Source: an uncultured Pelagibacteraceae bacterium (GTDB lineage Bacteria > Pseudomonadota > Alphaproteobacteria > Pelagibacterales > Pelagibacteraceae). From it: 57,097 nucleotides of DNA. The stretch's first letter is position 1, and each line of letters starts with the position of its first letter. Of the stretch, positions 24,823 to 33,003 are shown piece after piece. The notes below the pieces were generated by a model. It made no database searches. It had not been told where the DNA came from and worked only from the letters and a program-made list of their open reading frames with translations. The position numbers and the translations under genes are program-made. The stretch covers positions 1-57,097 of the forward strand of contig CABZRS010000004.1 in NCBI GenBank assembly GCA_902528135.1, in the 5' to 3' direction.

Positions 24823-25371
24823 TTACACAGATTGATTTTTAATCAACTCTTTAATCTGTGGTATCATTATTTGTGGTGACCTCATGGACGGATAAATCTC
24901 TTTTACTTTTTCATAACTCTTTAAAGCCTTTTCGTAATTTTTTAACTTAATTTGAACGAGACCCTGTCCTGATAATGCTCCAAAATGTCTTTTCTCTAAT
25001 TTTAATACCTTATCTATATCATTTTGAGAATCTTGATATTTGCCCATTAAATAAAAGACAGTTGCTCTTTTATTCCAAGCTTCTGCCCAAGCAGGATCTT
25101 TTTTAATTACTGTTGTGAATATATCTACAGCAACTGAATATTGCTCTTGATTCATAAATTTTGTTCCTCTTGATAGCAAAGAAGTTAAATTTTGATTAGT
25201 GGGATGTTTTGTCCAAATATCCCAAATTTTCATCTCTGCATCAATTGCAATTGAGTGGTTTTGAATTTTTAATTTTTCAAATAAGTTATTTAATCTTATT
25301 TCGTATTCATTAGAGTTTGATGAGTTGGTAATAAAAAAAATTGCAAAAAAAATGGTTATTATTTTTTTCAT
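24823..25371 (-). CDS. Exported TPR-repeat protein
   Basis: A 182-residue protein with a signal peptide (to about residue 20). Tandem helix-turn-helix repeats of the TPR type occupy about residues 75-175 (EQYSVAVDIFTTVIKKDP, AEAWNKRATVFYLMGKYQDS, HFGALSGQGLVQIKLKNYEKA). Such proteins hold partners together at the periplasmic face. The preceding part (TKHPTNQNLTSLLSRG) is also found in alphaproteobacterial TPR proteins of this size. Located between pmbA and the histidine phosphatase genes on one strand. Confidence 0.82.
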   Translation of the reverse strand: MKKIITIFFAIFFITNSSNSNEYEIRLNNLFEKLKIQNHSIAIDAEMKIWDIWTKHPTNQNLTSLLSRGTKFMNQEQYSVAVDIFTTVIKKDPAWAEAWNKRATVFYLMGKYQDSQNDIDKVLKLEKRHFGALSGQGLVQIKLKNYEKALKSYEKVKEIYPSMRSPQIMIPQIKELIKNQSV

Positions 25372-25378
25372 TTAGAAA

Positions 25379-26698
25379 TTATTTTCCACCTACAACCATA
25401 CCTTCAACCATCATTGTCGGTGAATTCGTTGCATAATTAAATTCCAAATCGTCGGCTAAAGTTATATTTTTAAAAATATTTTTTAAGTTTCCAGCAATTG
25501 TGATTTCACTTACTGGATATGAAAACTCTCCATTCTCAATCATCATGCCAGATGCTCCTACAGAATAATCACCGTTAATAATATTTGTACCATGTCCAAT
25601 AGTTTCTTTAATATACAAGATTTTATTTTCTGATTTTACTAGATCTTCAAATGTTTTTGATCCATTTTGAAAATATAAATTTGTTGTTCCACTTGCCCTA
25701 CCATTAGATTTTCTATTTATTTTTTTACCATTGTAAGTATCAATTAAATAGTCTTGGAGAATACCGTTCTTTATCAAATCAAGGTTAACCACTGCTATAC
25801 CTTCGCTATCAAAGTAACGAGATCCATTGGCTTTTCTTATATTACCTTGATCTAATATATTTATTTCAGAGTTAAAAACTTGTTGATTTAATTTATCTTT
25901 TAAAAATGTTGTTCCTTTTGCTATTGCACTTGATGATATTGCACTTGCAAAAATAGATAGAAAGTTTTTTGATATTCTTTTATCAAATATTAGACTAATT
26001 TTTTCACTTTTTATTTTTTTTGGATTTAATTTCTTTACTGCATGTTCCGCTGCAATAGATCCAAGTTGTTTAGGTTTCAAAATATCACTATAAAACCTTT
26101 TACTTGTATATTCATAATCTCTTTCCATGCTTCCATTGCTTTTTGAAACAACTTCACAGTATGCTGTAAATTGTGAAGTTTTATATCCATCAGCGAATCC
26201 ATTTGAATTGGCTAATAAAAAATTTGATTTGTTCTCACCAAATCCAGATCCATTAGTATTTATTATTTTATCATTTGAAAAAGCTTCCTCTTCTGCCTCT
26301 TTTATAAAATTAATCTTGTCTTCATTGCTTAAATGAGTTTCATCATACAAGTCTAAGTCTTTTAATCCTTTAAAATGGAGTTCTTTATCTGGTAATGAAT
26401 TATATTCATCCTCAGGTGTAATCTTCATTGTTTCAATGCATCTGTTTACTAGCTCATCTAAATTTTTTTCTTTAAGATTTGATGAGGCTATTGAGGACTT
26501 TTTTTTACCTAAATAAGTTGTAAGGACTACTCCAAGATTTTCAGACCTTTCAGATCCATCAAGTTTTTTATTCCTTACATTTACATTTTCAGAAACAGAA
26601 CTTTGCACTAATATATTTGCATCAGATGAACCTAATTTTTTTGACTTACTAAGGCATATATCTGCAATTTTTTTTAGATACTCTTGATCTTTAATCAT
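25379..26698 (-). CDS. pmbA: TldE/PmbA metalloprotease-associated subunit
   Basis: A 439-residue protein when started at the ATG at 26698. A TTG start at 26722 would add eight residues and overlap tldD. It belongs to the TldD/PmbA (U62) family: LLVRSS-like N-terminal strand, NSNGF, DLIKNGILQDYLIDTYNGKK, GRASGTTNLYFQNG and the closing GEFSYPVSEITIAGNLKNIF with NSPTMMVEGMVVGGK. PmbA pairs with TldD in a heterodimer that degrades unfolded peptides and processes microcins or CcdA; PmbA lacks the metal site. The gene follows tldD by four bases. Confidence 0.92.
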   Translation of the reverse strand: MIKDQEYLKKIADICLSKSKKLGSSDANILVQSSVSENVNVRNKKLDGSERSENLGVVLTTYLGKKKSSIASSNLKEKNLDELVNRCIETMKITPEDEYNSLPDKELHFKGLKDLDLYDETHLSNEDKINFIKEAEEEAFSNDKIINTNGSGFGENKSNFLLANSNGFADGYKTSQFTAYCEVVSKSNGSMERDYEYTSKRFYSDILKPKQLGSIAAEHAVKKLNPKKIKSEKISLIFDKRISKNFLSIFASAISSSAIAKGTTFLKDKLNQQVFNSEINILDQGNIRKANGSRYFDSEGIAVVNLDLIKNGILQDYLIDTYNGKKINRKSNGRASGTTNLYFQNGSKTFEDLVKSENKILYIKETIGHGTNIINGDYSVGASGMMIENGEFSYPVSEITIAGNLKNIFKNITLADDLEFNYATNSPTMMVEGMVVGGK

Positions 26699-26702
26699 TT
26701 TA

Positions 26703-28115
26703 TTAGAGTTGAGTTCCACCAACAGTCATATTATTTATAAGTAGAGATGGTTGTCCAACACCCACTGGCACACCCTGTCCAGCTTTGCCGCATGTTCCAA
26801 TGCCAGGATCTAACATCATATCATTTCCAACCATTAAAATTTCTTTTAAAGAAGATGGTCCATCACCAATTAAAGTAGCTCCTTTAATTGGAGATCCAAT
26901 TTTTCCATTTATAATCTCATAAGCTTCTGTACAGTTAAAAACGAATTTTCCAGAGGTAATGTCAACTTGACCACCACCAAAACTTACAGCAAAAATACCT
27001 TTATCAACTGACTTAATCATTTCTTCTTGGGTATTTGATCCACCTAACATTATCGTATTTCTCATTCTAGGCATCACGACATGTTTATAGCTCTCTCTTC
27101 TTCCATTTCCTGTTGATTTTGTATTCATAAGTCTTGCATTTAGTCTATCTTGCATGAAATTTTTTAAGATACCATTTTCAATTAAAACTGTTCTTTCTGT
27201 TGGCGTTCCTTCATCATCAATATTTAAACTACCTCTTCTATTATCTAATGTTCCGTCGTCGATTATTGTAACTCCATCACTCGCAACTTTTTTACCAACT
27301 AAATCATGAAAAGCTGAAGTTTTTTTTCTATTAAAATCACCTTCTAGTCCATGACCTACAGCTTCATGAATTAAAATTGCAGGCCAACCAGGTCCTAGAA
27401 CAACTTTCATTTCTCCCGCAAGAGAAGGTTTGCTTTCTATATTTGTACTTGCAATTCTGAAAGCTTCATCACAAACTTTTTTCCAATTATCATTTTTAAG
27501 ATATTCATCATAATCCTGTCTTCCACCAATACCAAAAACACCAGTTTCTTTTCTACCATTCTTTTCAACCATTACTGACATATTTATTCTAACTAAAGGT
27601 CTATTATCTGATAATAATTCTCCTCCAGATCTAATGATCTCAACATTTTTCTTTTCTGCTAGAAGGCTAGCTGTTACTTGTTTAACTGAACTATCTTTTG
27701 ATCTGGCATATTCATTCATATTGTTGAGCAATTCAATTTTTGATTTCATCGACTTGCTCTCAATTGGATCAACGTCTTTATAAAGCTTCTGATTAGTTTT
27801 TTTAATTTCTGAATTATATGTTCCGCTATTATTTTTTAAAGTTGACTTAAGATTTTCGCTAGAATTTTTTAATGATTTTTCAGAAATTTCGTTTGAATGA
27901 GAATAAGCAACTGTATCACCTGTTACAGCTCTAAAACCATAACCTAAGTCAGATGTATAATTTGAACTTTTAATTTTGTTATCATCTAATACAATTGTTT
28001 CAGATTTTGTATCCTCTATATAAAGCTCACCATCATCACAATTATTTAGAGTTTCAGAAACAATGCTATCTGCTTTTTCTGAGGTTAATTCTGAATTTTT
28101 AAGTAAAGAAGACAT
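26703..28115 (-). CDS. tldD: TldD metalloprotease
   Basis: A 470-residue protein of the U62 family. The zinc-site motif HEAVGH lies at 250-255, followed by GLEGD. Further blocks are FHDLVGKKVASDGVTIIDDG, DDEGTPTERTVLIENGIL and VGVGQPSLLINNMTVGGTQ at the C-terminus. With PmbA it forms a proteolytic dimer that removes unfolded peptides. The two genes are adjacent and cotranscribed. Length and motifs are normal. Confidence 0.94.
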   Translation of the reverse strand: MSSLLKNSELTSEKADSIVSETLNNCDDGELYIEDTKSETIVLDDNKIKSSNYTSDLGYGFRAVTGDTVAYSHSNEISEKSLKNSSENLKSTLKNNSGTYNSEIKKTNQKLYKDVDPIESKSMKSKIELLNNMNEYARSKDSSVKQVTASLLAEKKNVEIIRSGGELLSDNRPLVRINMSVMVEKNGRKETGVFGIGGRQDYDEYLKNDNWKKVCDEAFRIASTNIESKPSLAGEMKVVLGPGWPAILIHEAVGHGLEGDFNRKKTSAFHDLVGKKVASDGVTIIDDGTLDNRRGSLNIDDEGTPTERTVLIENGILKNFMQDRLNARLMNTKSTGNGRRESYKHVVMPRMRNTIMLGGSNTQEEMIKSVDKGIFAVSFGGGQVDITSGKFVFNCTEAYEIINGKIGSPIKGATLIGDGPSSLKEILMVGNDMMLDPGIGTCGKAGQGVPVGVGQPSLLINNMTVGGTQL

Positions 28116-28190
28116 TAGCTATATTTAAAGGTGAATTTAATATTATCAAGAATGATATGCGCGATTATTGATCACATCAAGTAAGGCTAA

Positions 28191-29069
28191 TTACTTAATT
28201 TTCTTCAAAAAAAAATCAGTTAAATGTTTAATAGTTGCCTCTGGATTTTGCTCTGGAATGAAGTGACCAGAGTTTATAGGATAACCTATAACTTTTTTTT
28301 CAGTATATCTTTGCCAAATTTTTAATGGTTTGAACTGCTTTCCAATTACTCCCTTACTTCCCCATAACACTTGGACTGGAATATTTAGTTTTTTCTTTCT
28401 ATCTTTTTTGTCATGATCCAAATCAATAGTCGCGGACGCCCTATAATCTTCACAAGATCCATGAATTCTTTTTGGTTGTTTGAAACATTTTAAATAATTT
28501 TCTTCAACTTTTCCAAATTTGTGATTACCTGACCATTTATCTAAACAACTTTTCATCCATTTACGTGGATCGCTCATTATCATTTTCTCAGGTAACCATT
28601 TTGGTTGAATTAAAAAAAACCAATGAAAGTAAGCTTTTGCGAAATCTCTCGTCGTTAGTTCGTACATATCTAATGTTGGACAAATATCTAAAACACTAAG
28701 AGCTATTATATTTTTTCTGTGGTCTCTTGCTAACCTATGAGCAACTCTTCCACCTCTATCATGTCCCGCAACAAAAAATTTGTTAAACCCTAATTTTATC
28801 ATCATCTGTTTCATGTCACTTGCCATTTCTCTTTTTGAGTAGTTGTAATGTTTGCTATCTGATGCTGGAGCAAGACTATTTCCATATCCTCTTAAATCTG
28901 CAGCAACCACTGTAAATCTTTTAGATAACTCAGGGGCTGTTTTGTGCCACATTAAATGTGTTTGTGGATATCCGTGTAGTAAAAGTAATGGTGGACCTTC
29001 ACCACCAACTCTACAAAAAACCTTGCCCTTTTTTACCTTTACGTACTTTGACTTAAAACCATTAAACAT
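28191..29069 (-). CDS. Alpha/beta hydrolase, haloacetate dehalogenase/epoxide hydrolase-like
   Basis: A 292-residue alpha/beta hydrolase. LLLHGYPQTHLMWHK holds the oxyanion HGYP motif; the nucleophile is Asp104 in AGHDRGGR; the C-terminal SGHFIPEQNPE carries the catalytic His. An Asp nucleophile in GHDRGGR is characteristic of fluoroacetate/haloacetate dehalogenases (DehH1 type) and some epoxide hydrolases, so an esterase is unlikely. Insertion (cap) residues are Trp- and Lys-rich. It stands alone downstream of a 105-base divergent gap to guaC. The natural substrate is unknown. Confidence 0.85.
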   Translation of the reverse strand: MFNGFKSKYVKVKKGKVFCRVGGEGPPLLLLHGYPQTHLMWHKTAPELSKRFTVVAADLRGYGNSLAPASDSKHYNYSKREMASDMKQMMIKLGFNKFFVAGHDRGGRVAHRLARDHRKNIIALSVLDICPTLDMYELTTRDFAKAYFHWFFLIQPKWLPEKMIMSDPRKWMKSCLDKWSGNHKFGKVEENYLKCFKQPKRIHGSCEDYRASATIDLDHDKKDRKKKLNIPVQVLWGSKGVIGKQFKPLKIWQRYTEKKVIGYPINSGHFIPEQNPEATIKHLTDFFLKKIK

Positions 29070-29174
29070 GCTTAATAATATGAATTTTTCAAAGTATAAC
29101 TAATGAAAGCTTAGTATCAATATTAATAATATTTAATTTGAATTTACTTTGTGCACCTGTATAAATTCGGATTT

Positions 29175-30209
29175 GTGAGAATTGAAGAAGAATTAAAACT
29201 AGATTATTCAGACGTCCTTTTTAGACCTAAAAGAAGTACGCTACAAAGTCGTAAAGATGTAAATCTTTTAAGAACATACAGATTTAAATATAGTAAAAAT
29301 GAGTGGTCAGGTATTCCAATAATGGCTGCAAATATGGACGGGGTCGGAGAGCTTGGAGTAGCTGAGAAATTATCTGAATATGGCATGATTACATGTTTAA
29401 CTAAACAACATGATGTAAAAAAAATAAAGCAATTTAAAAAAATTAAATCTATTTATAAAAATATAGCTATTAGCATTGGTACTAAAAGAGAAGATTTTGA
29501 AAATTTAAATAAAGTTTTAAGAGAATTTGGATTTATAAAGTTCATTTGTATTGATGTTGCTAATGGTTATTCTGAATACTTTAGTAAATTTCTTAAATCT
29601 GTAAGAGATAAATATCCTACAAAAACTATTATAGCTGGAAATGTGGTTACTGCAGATATGACACAAGAACTTATTTTATCTGGTGCAGATATTGTAAAAG
29701 TTGGAATTGGTCCAGGAAGTGTTTGTACAACAAGAATTCAAACAGGAGTTGGCTACCCTCAATTAAGTGCTGTAATTGAATGTGCTGATGCAGCCCATGG
29801 TTTAGGAGCTCATATAATTGCAGATGGCGGATGTACATGTCCTGGAGATGTTTCAAAAGGTTTTGGGGGTGGTGCAGATTTTGTAATGTTAGGTGGAATG
29901 TTTGCAGGTCACGACGAAGGCAAAGGGAAAATAGTTAAATCAAACGGCTCAAAATATATTGAATTCTACGGCTCAAGTTCTGAAACAGCAAATAAAAAGC
30001 ATTATGGAGGATTATCAAATTACAGAAGCAGTGAAGGAAGAACTGTAAGAGTTAAATATAGGGGAAAAATAAAAGATACAATTCAAGATATTCTAGGTGG
30101 TGTTAGAAGCAGTTGCACTTATGTAGGTGCTCCTTCATTAAAACAATTAAGTAAATGCACTACTTTTGTAAGAGTTGCAAAACAATTTAATGATACTTTC
30201 ACAAAATAA
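29175..30209 (+). CDS. guaC: GMP reductase
   Basis: A 344-residue protein of the IMP dehydrogenase/GMP reductase family. The start is placed at GTG 29175, since VRIEEELKLDYSDVLFRPKR aligns with the family N-terminus; the frame is open back to GTG 29151. The catalytic Cys184 is in KVGIGPGSVCTTR, IIADGGCTCPGD holds the phosphate-binding part, and GGADFVMLGGMFAGHDE follows. The enzyme converts GMP to IMP with NADPH and helps balance purine pools. Lack of a CBS insert favours GMP reductase over IMP dehydrogenase. It is followed by the tartrate-type dehydrogenase gene two bases later. Confidence 0.9.
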   Translation: MRIEEELKLDYSDVLFRPKRSTLQSRKDVNLLRTYRFKYSKNEWSGIPIMAANMDGVGELGVAEKLSEYGMITCLTKQHDVKKIKQFKKIKSIYKNIAISIGTKREDFENLNKVLREFGFIKFICIDVANGYSEYFSKFLKSVRDKYPTKTIIAGNVVTADMTQELILSGADIVKVGIGPGSVCTTRIQTGVGYPQLSAVIECADAAHGLGAHIIADGGCTCPGDVSKGFGGGADFVMLGGMFAGHDEGKGKIVKSNGSKYIEFYGSSSETANKKHYGGLSNYRSSEGRTVRVKYRGKIKDTIQDILGGVRSSCTYVGAPSLKQLSKCTTFVRVAKQFNDTFTK

Positions 30210-30211
30210 AA

Positions 30212-31279
30212 ATGAAAGAGTATAAGATTGCATCTATTGCAGGAGATGGAATTGGAAAAGAAGTTGTTCCAGAAGCTTTAAAAATACTTAAAGAAGTAGC
30301 AAATCAACATCAATTTAAATTAAAGATAGATGAATTTGATTTTTCATCATGCGATTATTATGAAAAGCATGGAAAAATGCTACCTGATGACTGGAAACAA
30401 CAAATTGGTAATCATGATGCAATATTTTTTGGTGCAGTAGGTATGCCAGATAAATACCCAGATCATATTACTTTATGGGGTTCCCTACTCCAGTTTAGAA
30501 GAGAATTTGATCAATTTATCAATTTGAGGCCAGTAAAATTATTTGAAGGTGTAAATGCACCCTTAGCAAATAAAAAACCTGGCGACATAGATATGATGAT
30601 AGTACGTGAAAATACTGAGGGCGAATATTCTTCGGTAGGTGGAAAAATGTATCAAAATACTGAAAGAGAAATTGTTATACAAGAAACTATAATGTCTAAA
30701 CATGGAATAGATAGAGTTCAAAAATTTGCATTTGAATTAGCAAAAACAAGAGATAGAAAAAAATTAACTAATGCCACAAAATCAAATGGTATTTCTATAA
30801 CAATGCCATACTGGGACCAAAGATTCTATGAAAATAAAAAAGATTTCCCTGAGATTAAAACAGATCAATTTCATATCGATATTTTAGCTGCAAGATTTGT
30901 TTTAACACCAGAGTGGTTTGATGTTGTCGTAGCATCAAATTTATTTGGAGATATTTTATCCGATTTGGGTCCAGCATGTACTGGAACAATTGGTATAGCT
31001 CCATCAGGAAATATTAACCCAACAAATAAACATCCTTCTTTATTCGAGCCTGTTCATGGATCAGCACCTGATATTGCTGGAAAAGGTATTGCAAATCCAA
31101 TAGGTCAAATTTGGTCTGGCGCTATGATGTTAGATTATTTAGGCGAAAAAGAAGCTGCCACACGAATAGTGAGTTCAATCGAAAAAACTTTGCTAGAAAA
31201 ACAAAATAGAACTAAAGATCTAGATGGTGATAGCAATACAAAAGAATGTGCTAATAAAATCTTAGATAATATTAATTAA
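30212..31279 (+). CDS. ttuC: Tartrate/D-malate dehydrogenase (isopropylmalate dehydrogenase family)
   Basis: A 355-residue beta-decarboxylating dehydrogenase. It starts with KIASIAGDGIGKEVVPEA, has RENTEGEYSSVGG and the distal SNLFGDILSDLGPACTGTIG metal-binding block and EPVHGSAPDIAGKGIANP. The MPDKYPDHITLWGSLLQFRR segment, with Trp-Gly, and FDQFINLRPVKLF mark the tartrate/D-malate (TtuC/DmlA) branch rather than leucine biosynthesis. The enzyme oxidises D-malate, tartrate or similar to a 2-oxo acid using NAD and Mn/Mg. It is cotranscribed with guaC and convergent with the AEC transporter gene across one base. The symbol is by similarity. Confidence 0.88.
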   Translation: MKEYKIASIAGDGIGKEVVPEALKILKEVANQHQFKLKIDEFDFSSCDYYEKHGKMLPDDWKQQIGNHDAIFFGAVGMPDKYPDHITLWGSLLQFRREFDQFINLRPVKLFEGVNAPLANKKPGDIDMMIVRENTEGEYSSVGGKMYQNTEREIVIQETIMSKHGIDRVQKFAFELAKTRDRKKLTNATKSNGISITMPYWDQRFYENKKDFPEIKTDQFHIDILAARFVLTPEWFDVVVASNLFGDILSDLGPACTGTIGIAPSGNINPTNKHPSLFEPVHGSAPDIAGKGIANPIGQIWSGAMMLDYLGEKEAATRIVSSIEKTLLEKQNRTKDLDGDSNTKECANKILDNIN

Positions 31280-31280
31280 C

Positions 31281-32207
31281 TTAGGTTGTTAAATATTGAA
31301 TAGCAAAAAATATGGTAGCAAATGATGCAAAAGTTGAGATAAATAAAGCTTTTATTATATTTTCAGGACTTACATTATAGGCAGAACACAATACAACAGC
31401 TGTATGACCACATGGTGCAACACTAACAAAAAAAGCACCAGGAATTTTTTCAGGTTGCCCAGCATCAAATATAATAAAGCCGATTATCAAGAGGATGATT
31501 GGTGAAACAACTAATTTCAATATAGATATAGAAGCAGTTAATTTATTAATAACTTTATGTGTGTAAAAAGATAATGTGATACCAATTGCAAAAAGTCCTA
31601 TAGGAGAAACACAAGCTGCCAAAACAGAAAGTACGTAGTCTATTGGCGTATCGTCGATATTTATCTTAAATACAAATAGTAAAAGACCAATTAAGATTGA
31701 AAATATCATTGGATTAAGAACTATGTTCTTTATAAATATGTTTAATCGAATATTTTTTTTAGTAGTAAGTTCTAAAAAAAAAGCAATTACAGATAATAAA
31801 ATAACCCCATCCATTAATATTATACTTGTTACTTGAGTTATTACTTCAGTGCCAAAATAGATTTTTGTAATAGGTAATAATAATGTTACATGATTTGATA
31901 GTGCCACCATCAATGCCCATATAATAGATTCTGGAACAGGTCTTTTAAAAAACTTATATATTAATAAAAATGTTAAAAACCCAAGACTTCCTTGCATTAA
32001 AAAATAAGAAACTATTTGTTTTATATCAACCTGGCCTATTTCACTTTGAGCAACAAATTTAATAATTAAGGCAGGGACCGCTACATAGAATAAAAACAAA
32101 TTTAAAACTTTTGCATGACCTAAATCAAAAATTTTAAGTTTTCCAAAAACAAAACCAAATAGTGTGATAAAGATAAAAGGTGTTAACCCAAGAAATATTG
32201 AATACAT
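31281..32207 (-). CDS. AEC-family permease (auxin efflux carrier type)
   Basis: A 308-residue membrane protein with about ten segments, arranged in two halves of five. The opening FITLFGFVFGKLKIFDLGHAK and the GPCG-like PCGHTAVVLCSAYNV in the last part match the AEC family (malonate, malate or amino-acid-type permeases in bacteria). The helix break with PIGLFAIGITL is also typical. Its neighbour ttuC acts on C4 hydroxyacids, so a dicarboxylate substrate is possible but unproven. Gene follows the TauD-like gene on the same strand. Confidence 0.85.
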   Translation of the reverse strand: MYSIFLGLTPFIFITLFGFVFGKLKIFDLGHAKVLNLFLFYVAVPALIIKFVAQSEIGQVDIKQIVSYFLMQGSLGFLTFLLIYKFFKRPVPESIIWALMVALSNHVTLLLPITKIYFGTEVITQVTSIILMDGVILLSVIAFFLELTTKKNIRLNIFIKNIVLNPMIFSILIGLLLFVFKINIDDTPIDYVLSVLAACVSPIGLFAIGITLSFYTHKVINKLTASISILKLVVSPIILLIIGFIIFDAGQPEKIPGAFFVSVAPCGHTAVVLCSAYNVSPENIIKALFISTFASFATIFFAIQYLTT

Positions 32208-32211
32208 TTTA

Positions 32212-33003
32212 TTAAAGTATTGTTATTCTATGAAGTATTCTATTACCTTTAAACGGTGTAGCCTGATGGAGCATGGCTCTATTATCCCAAATAGCAAGCT
32301 GATCTTTTTCCCATTCTAATGAATATTGAAAGGTTTTTTTTGTCTGATGATTAAATAAAAACTTCTTTAAGTCATTTTTTTGTTTAGTCATATATGTATT
32401 AAATTTTAAAAAGTGTCCTGGACTACAGTATATAGTTTTTTTATTTTTAATAGTTCTTATTATTTTATGTCTGGAAATCAGTTCTTTAGATATTTTTCCT
32501 TTTTCTTTTTCTCTCTCCACTGTTGTGATTGATATTGGTCCATGTGAGGAGTAGATGCCTTTTAATTTTTTAAGCTTATTTTTATAATTTTTTGATAATT
32601 TTTCATAAGCTAAGTACTGCGAAGAAAAGTCAGTATTAGCAACACCTTTTTTAGGTACCAGTTTAGAAAGTAACATCGTGTATCTAGGAGGTTTTTTTGT
32701 ATAAGAGGAGTCTGTGTGAAATTGTTCACCAAAGCTAGGTCCTTTATCAGTAGATTTACGTTGTACAACAGTTATTTGAGGATATTTTTTATTTAAACCC
32801 TTCAATCTTGGATAATTAGCTGGTTTACCAAATTTTTTTGCAAAATTAAGATAATTCTTGGAAGTAAGTTTTTGTTTTGGAAAATAAATCATTCCATACT
32901 TATCAAGTGTTGATTTAATTTCTTTTAATTGCTTATTATCAATTTTATTAAGGTTACAAATAATTTCTGCAGCCCTATTTTTTTTTGAAATTATCTTTAA
33001 CAT
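32212..33003 (-). CDS. TauD/TfdA-family Fe(II)/2-oxoglutarate dioxygenase
   Basis: A 263-residue protein of the TauD fold. The iron ligands are His96 and Asp98 (QFHTDSSY) and the His in LAIWDNRAMLHQATPF near the C-terminus, followed by the HR arginine that binds 2-oxoglutarate. The family hydroxylates small organic compounds, releasing sulfite, aldehydes or demethylated products. The start codon overlaps the stop of the upstream FAD-GcvT dehydrogenase gene by one base (TAATG), so the two are translated together. Coupling with a demethylating enzyme suggests a methylated amine or betaine-type substrate (cf. gamma-butyrobetaine or trimethyllysine hydroxylases), but that is inference. Confidence 0.83.
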   Translation of the reverse strand: MLKIISKKNRAAEIICNLNKIDNKQLKEIKSTLDKYGMIYFPKQKLTSKNYLNFAKKFGKPANYPRLKGLNKKYPQITVVQRKSTDKGPSFGEQFHTDSSYTKKPPRYTMLLSKLVPKKGVANTDFSSQYLAYEKLSKNYKNKLKKLKGIYSSHGPISITTVEREKEKGKISKELISRHKIIRTIKNKKTIYCSPGHFLKFNTYMTKQKNDLKKFLFNHQTKKTFQYSLEWEKDQLAIWDNRAMLHQATPFKGNRILHRITIL